Shown here piece by piece: positions 1 to 13,700 of a stretch of 64,000 nucleotides of DNA; positions within the stretch are counted from its first letter, which is position 1, and each line of letters starts with the position of its first letter. The stretch is from Membranipora membranacea. Its lineage: Eukaryota > Bryozoa > Gymnolaemata > Cheilostomatida > Membraniporidae. The DNA lies in the NCBI GenBank assembly GCA_914767715.1, contig OU612074.1:8263501-8327500 (forward strand), written 5' to 3'. The translations under genes and the position numbers were made by a program. The notes under the pieces were generated by a model. The model worked only from the letters and a program-made list of their open reading frames with translations. It searched no databases and was not told the DNA's origin.

Positions 1-1340
1 TCACACTAAAAAAACATGCCAAACGGCAGCAGTAAAAAATTAAATCTCTGTCGCAATCATACCTAACTCTGACCAGTTCAAGCCCCCAAGGACCTTATTT
101 AAAATCCAGAATATGGAGATCCTCGGATAACCTGGTGGCTAATTAAGCTGACTTTAAATTTTAAAAAATATACCAAGGGTGGGTATCATGGTTTTTTTTC
201 GCTCGGGTCAAAAAATAGATTTGCTTCCAACCTACCTCATAAGGAGGAGCAACTCCTGCTTGTCTCAAATCTGAAATCCGTTTGGCTCTGTGGGTCTCCG
301 TTCTCCGTCAGCGCCAGCTTTAACGACGTCCACTTTCACAGTAAAAAAACATGCCAAACGGCAGCAGTAAAAAATTAAATCTCTGTCGCAATCATTCCTA
401 ACTCCGACCAGTTCAAGCCCCCAAGGACCTTATTTAAAATCCAGAATATGGAGATCCTCGGATAACCTGGTGGCTAATTAAGCTGACTTTAAATTTTAAA
501 AAATATACCAAGGGTGGGTATCATGGTTTTTTTTCGCTCGGGTCAAAAAATAGATTTGCTTCCAACCTACCTCATAAGGAGGAGCAACTCCTGCTTGTCT
601 CAAATCTGAAATCCGTTTGGCTCTGTGGGTCTCCGTTCTCCGTCAGCGCCAGCTTTAACGACGTCCACTTTCACACTAAAAAAACATGCCAAACGGCAGC
701 AGTAAAAAATTAAATCTCTGTCGCAATCATACCTAACTCTGACCAGTTCAAGCCCCCAAGGACCTTATTTAAAATCCAGAATATGGAGATCCTCGGATAA
801 CCTGGTGGCTAATTAAGCTGACTTTAAATTTTAAAAAATATACCAAGGGTGGGTATCATGGTTTTTTTTCGCTCGGGTCAAAAAATAGATTTGCTTCCAA
901 CCTACCTCATAAGGAGGAGCAACTCCTGCTTGTCTCAAATCTGAAATCCGTTTGGCTCTGTGGGTCTCCGTTCTCCGTCAGCGCCAGCTTTAACGACGTC
1001 CACTTTCACACTAAAAAAACATGCCAAACGGCAGCAGTAAAAAATTAAATCTCTGTCGCAATCATTCCTAACTCCGACCAGTTCAAGCCCCCAAGGACCT
1101 TATTTAAAATCCAGAATATGGAGATCCTCGGATAACCTGGTGGCTAATTAAGCTGACTTTAAATTTTAAAAAATATACCAAGGGTGGGTATCATGGTTTT
1201 TTTTCGCTCGGGTCAAAAAATAGATTTGCTTCCAACCTACCTCATAAGGAGGAGCAACTCCTGCTTGTCTCAAATCTGAAATCCGTTTGGCTCTGTGGGT
1301 CTCCGTTCTCCGTCAGCGCCAGCTTTAACGACGTCCACTT
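1..1340 (+). repeat. Two copies of a 670-bp dimer at the left edge
   Basis: Monomers 1 (1-335) and 3 (671-1005) share two changes not seen in other A-type units: A at unit position 61 and T at unit position 70 (ACTCTGACC instead of ACTCCGACC). Monomers 2 (336-670) and 4 (1006-1340) have the ordinary A-type bases. Monomer 2 has a private G at 341. The alternation suggests a 2-monomer duplication that may extend to the left of the window. With only two copies visible this is a minimal higher-order repeat. Confidence 0.6.
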
Positions 1341-4260
1341 TCACACTAAAAAAACATGCCAAACGGCAGCAGTAAAAAATTAAATCTCTGTCGCAATCAT
1401 TCCTAACTCCGACCAGTTCAAGCCCCCAAGGACCTTATTTAAAATCCAGAATATGGAGATCCTCGGATAACCTGGTGGCTAATTAAGCTGACTTTAAATT
1501 TTAAAAAATATACCAAGGGTGGGTATCATGGTTTTTTTTCGCTCGGGTCAAAAAATAGATTTGCTTCCAACCTACCTCATAAGGAGGAGCAACTCCTGCT
1601 TGTCTCAAATCTGAAATCCGTTTGGCTCTGTGGGTCTCCGTTCTCCGTCAGCGCCAGCTTTAACGACGTCCACTTTCACACTAAAAAAACATGCCAAACG
1701 GCAGCAGTAAAAAATTAAATCTCTGTCGCAATCATTCCTAACTCCGACCAGTTCAAGCCCCCAAGGACCTTATTTAAAATCCAGAATATGGAGATCCTCG
1801 GATAACCTGGTGGCTAATTAAGCTGACTTTAAATTTTAAAAAATATACCAAGGGTGGGTATCATGGTTTTTTTTCGCTCGGGTCAAAAAATAGATTTGCT
1901 TCCAACCTACCTCATAAGGAGGAGCAACTCCTGCTTGTCTCAAATCTGAAATCCGTTTGGCTCTGTGGGTCTCCGTTCTCCGTCAGCGCCAGCTTTAACG
2001 ACGTCCACTTTCACACTAAAAAAACATGCCAAACGGCAGCAGTAAAAAATTAAATCTCTGTCGCAATCATTCCTAACTCCGACCAGTTCAAGCCCCCAAG
2101 GACCTTATTTAAAATCCAGAATATGGAGATCCTCGGATAACCTGGTGGCTAATTAAGCTGACTTTAAATTTTAAAAAATATACCAAGGGTGGGTATCATG
2201 GTTTTTTTTCGCTCGGGTCAAAAAATAGATTTGCTTCCAACCTACCTCATAAGGAGGAGCAACTCCTGCTTGTCTCAAATCTGAAATCCGTTTGGCTCTG
2301 TGGGTCTCCGTTCTCCGTCAGCGCCAGCTTTAACGACGTCCACTTTCACACTAAAAAAACATGCCAAACGGCAGCAGTAAAAAATTAAATCTCTGTCGCA
2401 ATCATTCCTAACTCCGACCAGTTCAAGCCCCCAAGGACCTTATTTAAAATCCAGAATATGGAGATCCTCGGATAACCTGGTGGCTAATTAAGCTGACTTT
2501 AAATTTTAAAAAATATACCAAGGGTGGGTATCATGGTTTTTTTTCGCTCGGGTCAAAAAATAGATTTGCTTCCAACCTACCTCATAAGGAGGAGCAACTC
2601 CTGCTTGTCTCAAATCTGAAATCCGTTTGGCTCTGTGGGTCTCCGTTCTCCGTCAGCGCCAGCTTTAACGACGTCCACTTTCACACTAAAAAAACATGCC
2701 AAACGGCAGCAGTAAAAAATTAAATCTCTGTCGCAATCATTCCTAACTCCGACCAGTTCAAGCCCCCAAGGACCTTATTTAAAATCCAGAATATGGAGAT
2801 CCTCGGATAACCTGGTGGCTAATTAAGCTGACTTTAAATTTTAAAAAGTATACCAAGGGTGGGTATCATGGTTTTTTTTCGCTCGGGTCAAAAAATAGAT
2901 TTGCTTCCAACCTACCTCATAAGGAGGAGCAACTCCTGCTTGTCTCAAATCTGAAATCCGTTTGGCTCTGTGGGTCTCCGTTCTCCGTCAGCGCCAGCTT
3001 TAACGACGTCCACTTTCACACTAAAAAAACATGCCAAACATCAGCAGTAAAAAATTAAATCTCTGTCGCAATCATTCCTAACTCCGACCAGTTCAAGCCC
3101 CCAAGGACCTTATTTAAAATCCAGAATATGGAGATCCTCGGATAACCTGGTGGCTAATTAAGCTGACTTTAAATTTTAAAAAATATACCAAGGGTGGGTA
3201 TCATGGTTTTTTTTCGCTCGGGTCAAAAAATAGATTTGCTTCCAACCTACCTCATAAGGAGGAGCAACTCCTGCTTGTCTCAAATCTGAAATCCGTTTGG
3301 CTCTGTGGGTCTCCGTTCTCCGTCAGCGCCAGCTTTAACGACGTCCACTTTCACACTAAAAAAACATGCCAAACGGCAGCAGTAAAAAATTAAATCTCTG
3401 TCGCAATGATTCCTAACTCCGACCAGTTCAAGCCCCCAAGGACCTTATTTAAAATCCAGAATATGGAGATCCTCGGATAACCTGGTGGCTAATTAAGCTG
3501 ACTTTAAATTTTAAAAAATATACCAAGGGTGGGTATCATGGTTTTTTTTCGCTCGGGTCAAAAAAGAGATTTGCTTCCAACCTACCTCATAAGGAGGAGC
3601 AACTCCTGCTTGTCTCAAATCTGAAATCCGTTTGGCTCTGTGGGTCTCCGTTCTCCGTCAGCGCCAGCTTTAACGACGTCCACTTTCACACTAAAAAAAC
3701 ATGCCAAACGGCAGCAGTAAAAAATTAAATCTCTGTCGCAATCATTCCTAACTCCGACCAGTTCAAGCCCCCAAGGACCTTATTTAAAATCCAGAATATG
3801 GAGATCCTCGGATAACCTGGTGGCTAATTAAGCTGACTTTAAATTTTAAAAAATATACCAAGGGTGGGTATCATGGTTTTTTTTCGCTCGGGTCAAAAAA
3901 TAGATTTGCTTCCAACCTACCTCATAAGGAGGAGCAACTCCTGCTTGTCTCAAATCTGAAATCCGTTTGGCTCTGTGGGTCTCCGTTCTCCGTCAGCGCC
4001 AGCTTTAACGACGTCCACTTTCACACTAAAAAAACATGCCAAACGGCAGCAGTAAAAAATTAAATCTCTGTCGCAATCATTCCTAACTCCGACCAGTTCA
4101 AGCCCCCAAGGACCTTATTTAAAATCCAGAATATGGAGATCCTCGGATAACCTGGTGGCTAATTAAGCTGACTTTAAATTTTAAAAAATATACCAAGGGT
4201 GGGTATCATGGTTTTTTTTCGCTCGGGTCAAAAAATAGATTTGCTTCCAACCTACCTCAA

Positions 4261-7200
4261 AAGGAGGAGCAACTCCTGCTTGTCTCAAATCTGAAATCCG
4301 TTTGGCTCTGTGGGTCTCCGTTCTCCGTCAGCGCCAGCTTTAACGACGTCCACTTTCACACTAAAAAAACATGCCAAACGGCAGCAGTAAAAAATTAAAT
4401 CTCTGTCGCAATCATTCCTAACTCCGACCAGTTCAAGCCCCCAAGGACCTTATTTAAAATCCAGAATATGGAGATCCTCGGATAACCTGGTGGCTAATTA
4501 AGCTGACTTTAAATTTTAAAAAATATACCAAGGGTGGGTATCATGGTTTTTTTTCGCTCGGGTCAAAAAATAGATTTGCTTCCAACCTACCTCATAAGGA
4601 GGAGCAACTCCTGCTTGTCTCAAATCTGAAATCCGTTTGGCTCTGTGGGTCTCCGTTCTCCGTCAGCGCCAGCTTTAACGACGTCCACTTTCACACTAAA
4701 AAAACATGCCAAACGGCAGCAGTAAAAAATTAAATCTCTGTCGCAATCATTCCTAACTCCGACCAGTTCAAGCCCCCAAGGACCTTATTTAAAATCCAGA
4801 ATATGGAGATCCTCGGATAACCTGGTGGCTAATTAAGCTGACTTTAAATTTTAAAAAATATACCAAGGGTGGGTATCATGGTTTTTTTTCGCTCGGGTCA
4901 AAAAATAGATTTGCTTCCAACCTACCTCATAAGGAGGAGCAACTCCTGCTTGTCTCAAATCTGAAATCCGTTTGGCTCTGTGGGTCTCCGTTCTCCGTCA
5001 GCGCCAGCTTTAACGACGTCCACTTTCACACTAAAAAAACATGCCAAACGGCAGCAGTAAAAAATTAAATCTCTGTCGCAATCATTCCTAACTCCGACCA
5101 GTTCAAGCCCCCAAGGACCTTATTTAAAATCCAGAATATGGAGATCCTCGGATAACCTGGTGGCTAATTAAGCTGACTTTAAATTTTAAAAAATATACCA
5201 AGGGTGGGTATCATGGTTTTTTTTCGCTCGGGTCAAAAAATAGATTTGCTTCCAACCTACCTCATAAGGAGGAGCAACTCCTGCTTGTCTCAAATCTGAA
5301 ATCCGTTTGGCTCTGTGGGTCTCCGTTCTCCGTCAGCGCCAGCTTTAACGACGTCCACTTTCACACTAAAAAAACATGCCAAACGGCAGCAGTAAAAAAT
5401 TAAATCTCTGTCGCAATCATTCCTAACTCCGACCAGTTCAAGCCCCCAAGGACCTTATTTAAAATCCAGAATATGGAGATCCTCGGATAACCTGGTGGCT
5501 AATTAAGCTGACTTTAAATTTTAAAAAATATACCAAGGGTGGGTATCATGGTTTTTTTTCGCTCGGGTCAAAAAATAGATTTGCTTCCAACCTACCTCAT
5601 AAGGAGGAGCAACTCCTGCTTGTCTCAAATCTGAAATCCGTTTGGCTCTGTGGGTCTCCGTTCTCCGTCAGCGCCAGCTTTAACGACGTCCACTTTCACA
5701 CTAAAAAAACATGCCAAACGGCAGCAGTAAAAAATTAAATCTCTGTCGCAATCATTCCTAACTCCGACCAGTTCAAGCCCCCAAGGACCTTATTTAAAAT
5801 CCAGAATATGGAGATCCTCGGATAACCTGGTGGCTAATTAAGCTGACTTTAAATTTTAAAAAATATACCAAGGGTGGGTATCATGGTTTTTTTTCGCTCG
5901 GGTCAAAAAATAGATTTGCTTCCAACCTACCTCATAAGGAGGAGCAACTCCTGCTTGTCTCAAATCTGAAATCCGTTTGGCTCTGTGGGTCTCCGTTCTC
6001 CGTCAGCGCCAGCTTTAACGACGTCCACTTTCACACTAAAAAAACATGCCAAACGGCAGCAGTAAAAAATTAAATCTCTGTCGCAATCATTCCTAACTCC
6101 GACCAGTTCAAGCCCCCAAGGACCTTATTTAAAATCCAGAATATGGAGATCCTCGGATAACCTGGTGGCTAATTAAGCTGACTTTAAATTTTAAAAAATA
6201 TACCAAGGGTGGGTATCATGGTTTTTTTTCGCTCGGGTCAAAAAATAGATTTGCTTCCAACCTACCTCATAAGGAGGAGCAACTCCTGCTTGTCTCAAAT
6301 CTGAAATCCGTTTGGCTCTGTGGGTCTCCGTTCTCCGTCAGCGCCAGCTTTAACGACGTCCACTTTCACACTAAAAAAACATGCCAAACGGCAGCAGTAA
6401 AAAATTAAATCTCTGTCGCAATCATTCCTAACTCCGACCAGTTCAAGCCCCCAAGGACCTTATTTAAAATCCAGAATATGGAGATCCTCGGATAACCTGG
6501 TGGCTAATTAAGCTGACTTTAAATTTTAAAAAATATACCAAGGGTGGGTATCATGGTTTTTTTTCGCTCGGGTCAAAAAATAGATTTGCTTCCAACCTAC
6601 CTCATAAGGAGGAGCAACTCCTGCTTGTCTCAAATCTGAAATCCGTTTGGCTCTGTGGGTCTCCGTTCTCCGTCAGCGCCAGCTTTAACGACGTCCACTT
6701 TCACACTAAAAAAACATGCCAAACGGCAGCAGTAAAAAATTAAATCTCTGTCGCAATCATTCCTAACTCCGACCAGTTCAAGCCCCCAAGGACCTTATTT
6801 AAAATCCAGAATATGGAGATCCTCGGATAACCTGGTGGCTAATTAAGCTGACTTTAAATTTTAAAAAATATACCAAGGGTGGGTATCATGGTTTTTTTTC
6901 GCTCGGGTCAAAAAATAGATTTGCTTCCAACCTACCTCATAAGGAGGAGCAACTCCTGCTTGTCTCAAATCTGAAATCCGTTTGGCTCTGTGGGTCTCCG
7001 TTCTCCGTCAGCGCCAGCTTTAACGACGTCCACTTTCACACTAAAAAAACATGCCAAACGGCAGCAGTAAAAAATTAAATCTCTGTCGCAATCATTCCTA
7101 ACTCCGACCAGTTCAAGCCCCCAAGGACCTTATTTAAAATCCAGAATATGGAGATCCTCGGATAACCTGGTGGCTAATTAAGCTGACTTTAAATTTTAAA

Positions 7201-7677
7201 AAATATACCAAGGGTGGGTATCATGGTTTTTTTTCGCTCGGGTCAAAAAATAGATTTGCTTCCAACCTACCTCATAAGGAGGAGCAACTCCTGCTTGTCT
7301 CAAATCTGAAATCCGTTTGGCTCTGTGGGTCTCCGTTCTCCGTCAGCGCCAGCTTTAACGACGTCCACTTTCACACTAAAAAAACATGCCAAACGGCAGC
7401 AGTAAAAAATTAAATCTCTGTCGCAATCATTCCTAACTCCGACCAGTTCAAGCCCCCAAGGACCTTATTTAAAATCCAGAATATGGAGATCCTCGGATAA
7501 CCTGGTGGCTAATTAAGCTGACTTTAAATTTTAAAAAATATACCAAGGGTGGGTATCATGGTTTTTTTTCGCTCGGGTCAAAAAATAGATTTGCTTCCAA
7601 CCTACCTCATAAGGAGGAGCAACTCCTGCTTGTCTCAAATCTGAAATCCGTTTGGCTCTGTGGGTCTCCGTTCTCCG
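4261..7677 (+). repeat. Invariant A-type core, about ten consecutive monomers without a visible variant
   Basis: Between the A at 4260 and the C at 7678 I found no substitution or indel relative to the A consensus. Monomers 14 to 22 (4356-7370) are therefore nine consecutive identical 335-bp units, and the invariant run is about 3.4 kb. Nearby A monomers are also near identical, but this is the longest clean run in the window. It is the best candidate here for the most recent expansion. An assembly collapse or expansion artefact cannot be excluded from the sequence alone. Confidence 0.8.
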
Positions 7678-10600
7678 CCAGCGCCAGCTTTAACGACGTC
7701 CACTTTCACACTAAAAAAACATGCCAAACGGCAGCAGTAAAAAATTAAATCTCTGTCGCAATCATTCCTAACTCCGACCAGTTCAAGCCCCCAAGGACCT
7801 TATTTAAAATCCAGAATATGGAGATCCTCGGATAACCTGGTGGCTAATTAAGCTGACTTTAAATTTTAAAAAAATATACCAAGGGTGGGTATCATGGTTT
7901 TTTTTCGCTCGGGTCAAAAAATAGATTTGCTTCCAACCTACTTCATAAGGAGGAGCAACTCCTGCTTGTCTCAAATCTGAAATCCGTTTGGCTCTGTGGG
8001 TCTCCGTTCTCCGTCAGCGCCAGCTTTAACGACGTCCACTTTCACACTAAAAAAACATGCCAAACATCAGCAGTAAAAAATTAAATCTCTGTCGCAATCA
8101 TTCCTAACTCCGACCAGTTCAAGCCCCCAAGGACCTTATTTAAAATCCAGAATATGGAGATCCTCGGATAACCTGGTGGCTAATTAAGCTGACTTTAAAT
8201 TTTAAAAAATATACCAAGGGTGGGTATCATGGTTTTTTTTCGCTCGGGTCAAAAAATAGATTTGCTTCCAACCTACCTCATAAGGAGGAGCAACTCCTGC
8301 TTGTCTCAAATCTGAAATCCGTTTGACTCTGTGGGTCTCCGTTCTCCGTCAGCGCCAGCTTTAACGACGTCCACTTTCACACTAAAAAAACATGCCAAAC
8401 GGCAGCAGTAAAAAATTAAATCTCTGTCGCAATCATTCCTAACTCCGACCAGTTCAAGCCCCCAAGGACCTTATTTAAAATCCAGAATATGGAGATCCTC
8501 GGATAACCTGGTGGCTAATTAAGCTGACTTTAAATTTTAAAAAATATACCAAGGGTGGGTATCATGGTTTTTTTTCGCTCGGGTCAAAAAATAGATTTGC
8601 TTCCAACCTACCTCATAAGGAGGAGCAACTCCTGCTTGTCTCAAATCTGAAATCCGTTTGGCTCTGTGGGTCTCCGTTCTCCGTCAGCGCCAGCTTTAAC
8701 GACGTCCACTTTCACACTAAAAAAACATGCCAAACGGCAGCAGTAAAAAATTAAATCTCTGTCGCAATCATTCCTAACTCCGACCAGTTCAAGCCCCCAA
8801 GGACCTTATTTAAAATCCAGAATATGGAGATCCTCGGATAACCTGGTGGCTAATTAAGCTGACTTTAAATTTTAAAAAATATACCAAGGGTGGGTATCAT
8901 GGTTTTTTTTCGCTCGGGTCAAAAAATAGATTTGCTTCCAACCTACCTCATAAGGAGGAGCAACTCCTGCTTGTCTCAAATCTGAAATCCGTTTGGCTCT
9001 GTGGGTCTCCGTTCTCCGTCAGCGCCAGCTTTAACGACGTCCACTTTCACACTAAAAAAACATGCCAAACGGCAGCAGTAAAAAATTAAATCTCTGTCGC
9101 AATCATTCCTAACTCCGACCAGTTCAAGCCCCCAAGGACCTTATTTAAAATCCAGAATATGGAGATCCTCGGATAACCTGGTGGCTAATTAAGCTGACTT
9201 TAAATTTTAAAAAATATACCAAGGGTGGGTATCATGGTTTTTTTTCGCTCGGGTCAAAAAATAGATTTGCTTCCAACCTACCTCATAAGGAGGAGCAACT
9301 CCTGCTTGTCTCAAATCTGAAATCCGTTTGGCTCTGTGGGTCTCCGTTCTCCGTCAGCGCCAGCTTTAACGACGTCCACTTTCACACTAAAAAAACATGC
9401 CAAACGGCAGCAGTAAAAAATTAAATCTCTGTCGCAATCATTCCTAACTCCGACCAGTTCAAGCCCCCAAGGACCTTATTTAAAATCCAGAATATGGAGA
9501 TCCTCGGATAACCTGGTGGCTAATTAAGCTGACTTTAAATTTTCAAAAATATACCAAGGGTGGGTATCATGGTTTTTTTTCGCTCGGGTCAAAAAATAGA
9601 TTTGCTTCCAACCTACCTCATAAGGAGGAGCAACTCCTGCTTGTCTCAAATCTGAAATCCGTTTGGCTCTGTGGGTCTCCGTTCTCCGTCAGCGCCAGCT
9701 TTAACGACGTCCACTTTTACACTAAAAAAACATGCCAAACGGCAGCAGTAAAAAATTAAATCTCTGTCGCAATCATTCCTAACTCCGACCAGTTCAAGCC
9801 CCCAAGGACCTTATTTAAAATCCAGAATATGGAGATCCTCGGATAACCTGGTGGCTAATTAAGCTGACTTTAAATTTTAAAAAATATACCAAGGGTGGGT
9901 ATCATGGTTTTTTTTCGCTCGGGTCAAAAAATAGATTTGCTTCCAACCTACCTCATAAGGAGGAGCAACTCCTGCTTGTCTCAAATCTGAAATCCGTTTG
10001 GCTCTGTGGGTCTCCGTTCTCCGTCAGCGCCAGCTTTAACGACGTCCACTTTCACACTAAAAAAACATGCCAAACGGCAGCAGTAAAAAATTAAATCTCT
10101 GTCGCAATCATTCCTAACTCCGACCAGTTCAAGCCCCCAAGGACCTTATTTAAAATCCAGAATATGGAGATCCTCGGATAACCTGGTGGCTAATTAAGCT
10201 GACTTTAAATTTTAAAAAATATACCAAGGGTGGGTATCATGGTTTTTTTTCGCTCGGGTCAAAAAATAGATTTGCTTCCAACCTACCTCATAAGGAGGAG
10301 CAACTCCTGCTTGTCTCAAATCTGAAATCCGTTTGGTTCTGTGGGTCTCCGTTCTCCGTCAGCGCCAGCTTTAACGACGTCCACTTTCACACTAAAAAAA
10401 CATGCCAAACGGCAGCAGTAAAAAATTAAATCTCTGTCGCAATCATTCCTAACTCCGACCAGTTCAAGCCCCCAAGGACCTTATTTAAAATCCAGAATAT
10501 GGAGATCCTCGGATAACCTGGTGGCTAATTAAGCTGACTTTAAATTTTAAAAAATATACCAAGGGTGGGTATCATGGTTTTTTTTCGCTCGGGTCAAAAA

Positions 10601-10703
10601 ATAGATTTGCTTCCAACCTACCTCATAAGGAGGAGCAACTCCTGCTTGTCTCAAATCTGAAATCCGTTTGGCTCTGTGGGTCTCCGTTCTCCGTCAGCGC
10701 CAG

Positions 10704-10781
10704 CTTTAACGACGTCCACTTTCACACTAAAAAAACATGCCAAACGGCAGCAGTAAAAAATTAAATCTCTGTCGCAATCAT
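10704..10781 (+). other. A-to-B subfamily switch point
   Basis: The last A diagnostic base is G at 10703 (unit position 317 of monomer 32). The first B diagnostic base is A at 10782 (unit position 61 of monomer 33), followed by G at 10822 (unit position 101) and C at unit position 163. The 335-bp phase is kept exactly across the switch and there is no intervening sequence. This fits in-register unequal exchange or amplification that ended here, rather than joining of unrelated blocks. Confidence 0.85.
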
Positions 10782-13700
10782 ACCTAACTCCGACCAGTTC
10801 AAGCCCCCAAGGACCTTGTTTGAAATCCAGAATATGGAGATCCTCGGATAAGCTGGTGGCTAATTAAGCTGACTTTAAATTTTCAAAAATATACCAAGGG
10901 TGGGTATCATGGTTTTTTTTCGCTCGGGTCAAAAAATAGATTTGCTTCCAACCTACCTCATTAGGAGGAGCAACTCCTGCTTGTCTCAAATCTGAAATCC
11001 GTTTGGCTCTGTGGGTCTCCGTTCTCCGTCAGCGCCAACTTTAACGACGTCCACTTTCACACTAAAAAAACATGCCAAACGGCAGCAGTAAAAAATTAAA
11101 TCTCTGTCGCAATCATACCTAACTCCGACCAGTTCAAGCCCCCAAGGACCTTATTTGAAATCCAGAATATGGAGATCCTCGGATAACCTGGTGGCTAATT
11201 AAGCTGACTTTAAATTTTCAAAAATATACCAAGGGTGGGTATCATGGTTTTTTTTCGCTCGGGTCAAAAAATAGATTTGCTTCCAACCTACCTCATAAGG
11301 AGGAGCAACTCCTGCTTGTCTCAAATCTGAAATCCGTTTGGCTCTGTGGGTCTCCGTTCTCCGTCAGCGCCAACTTTAACGACGTCCACTTTCACACTAA
11401 AAAAACATGCCAAACGGCAGCAGTAAAAAATTAAATCTCTGTCGCAATCCTACCTAACTCCGACCAGTTCAAGCCCCCAAGGACCTTATTTGAAATCCAG
11501 AACATGGAGATCCTCGGATAACCTGGTGGCTAATTAAGCTGACTTTAAATTTTCAAAAATATACCAAGGGTGGGTATCATGGTTTTTTTTCGCTCGGGTC
11601 AAAAAATAGATTTGCTTCCAACCTACCTCATAAGGAGGAGCAACTCCTGCTTGTCTCAAATCTGAAATCCGTTTGGCTCTGTGGGTCTCCGTTCTCCGTC
11701 AGCGCCAACTTTAACGACGTCCACTTTCACACTAAAAAAACATGCCAAACGGCAGCAGTAAAAAATTAAATCTCTGTCGCAATCATACCTTACTCCGACC
11801 AGTTCAAGCCCCCAAGGACCTTATTTGAAATCCAGAATATGGAGATTCTCGGATAACCTGGTGGCTAATTAAGCTGACTTTAAATTTTCAAAAATATACC
11901 AAGGGTGGGTATCATGGTTTTTTTTCGCTCGGGTCAAAAAATAGATTTGCTTCCAACCTACCTCATAAGGAGGAGCAACTCCTGCTTGTCTCAAATCTGA
12001 AATCCGTTTGGCTCTGTGGGTCTCCGTTCTCCGTCAGCGCCAACTTTAACGACGTCCACTTTCACACTAAAAAAACATGCCAAACGGCAGCAGTAAAAAA
12101 TTAAATCTCTGTCGCAATCATACCTAACTCCGACCAGTTCAAGCCCCCAAGGACCTTATTTGAAATCCAGAATATGGAGATCCTCGGATAAGCTGGTGGC
12201 TAATTAAGCTGACTTTAAATTTTCAAAAATATACCAAGGGTGGGTATCATGGTTTTTTTTCGCTCGGGTCAAAAAATAGATTTGCTTTCAACCTACCTCA
12301 TAAGGAGGAGCAACTCCTGCTTGTCTCAAATCTGAAATCCGTTTGGCTCTGTGGGTCTCCGTTCTCCGTCAGCGCCAACTTTAACGACGTCCACTTTCAC
12401 ACTAAAAAAACATGCCAAACGGCAGCAGTAAAAAATTAAATCTCTGTCGCAATCATACCTAACTCCGACCAGTTCAAGCCCCCAAGGACCTTATTTGAAA
12501 TCCAGAATATGGAGATCCTCGGATAACCTGGTGGCTAATTAAGCTGACTTTAAATTTTCAAAAATATACCAAGGGTGGGTATCATGGTTTTTTTTCGCTC
12601 AGGTCAAAAAATAGATTTGCTTCCAACCTACCTCATAAAGAGGAGCAACTCCTGCTTGTCTCAAATCTGAAATCCGTTTGGCTCTGTGGGTCTCCGTTCT
12701 CCGTCAGCGCCAACTTTAACGACGTCCACTTTCACACTAAAAAAACATGCCAAACGGCAGCAGTAAAAAATTAAATCTCTGTCGCAATCATACCTAACTC
12801 CGACCAGTTCAAGCCCCCAAGGACCTTATTTGAAATCCAGAATATGGAGATCCTCGGATAAGCTGGTGGCTAATTAAGCTGACTTTAAATCTTCAAAAAT
12901 ATACCAAGGGTGGGTATCATGGTTTTTTTTCGCTCGGGTCAAAAAATAGATTTGCTTCCAACCTACCTCATAAGGAGGAGCAACTCCTGCTCGTCTCAAA
13001 TCTGAAATCCGTTTGGCTCTGTGGGCCTCCGTTCTCCGTCAGCGCCAACTTTAACGACGTCCACTTTCACACTAAAAAAACATGCCAAACGGCAGCAGTA
13101 AAAAATTAAATCTCTGTCGCAATCATACCTAACTCCGACCAGTTCAAGCCCCCAAGGACCTTATTTGAAATCCAGAATATGGAGATCCTCGGATAACCTG
13201 GTGGCTAATTAAGCTGACTTTAAATTTTCAAAAATATACCAAGGGTGGGTATCATGGTTTTTTTTCGCTCGGGTCAAAAATCAGATTTGCTTCCAACCTA
13301 CCTCATAAGGAGGAGCAACTCCTGCTTGTCTCAAATCTGAAATCCGTTTGGCTCTGTGGGTCTCCATTCTCCGTCAGCGCCAACTTTAACGACGTCCACT
13401 TTCACACTAAAAAAACATGCCAAACGGCAGCAGTAAAAAATTAAATCTCTGTCGCAATCATACCTAACTCCGACCAGTTCAAGCCCCCAAGGACCTTATT
13501 TGAAATCCAGAATATCGAACTCCTCGGATAACCTGGTGGCTAATTAAGCTGACTTTAAATTCTCAAAAATATACCAAGGGTGGGTATCATGGTTTTTTTT
13601 CGCTCGGGTCAAAAAATAGATTTGCTTCCAACCTACCTCATAAGGAGGAGCAACTCCTGCTTGTCTCAAATCTGAAATCCGTTTGGCTCTGTGGGTCTCC

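Larger units (their letters stand above)
1..10721 (+). repeat. A-type satellite subfamily domain (32 monomers)
   Basis: Thirty-two monomers share T61, A101, A163 and G317, against A, G, C and A in the rest of the window. Uniformity is extreme: by eye about 19 of 32 monomers are identical to the A consensus, and the others mostly carry one or two changes (for example 2847, 3040-3041, 3408, 3566, 4260, 7678, 7942, 8326, 10337). One base is inserted in an A tract near 7871. Monomer 29 carries the B-type C163 (9544), and monomers 1 and 3 carry the B-type A61. The domain continues beyond the left edge. High identity implies recent amplification or strong homogenisation. Confidence 0.93.
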
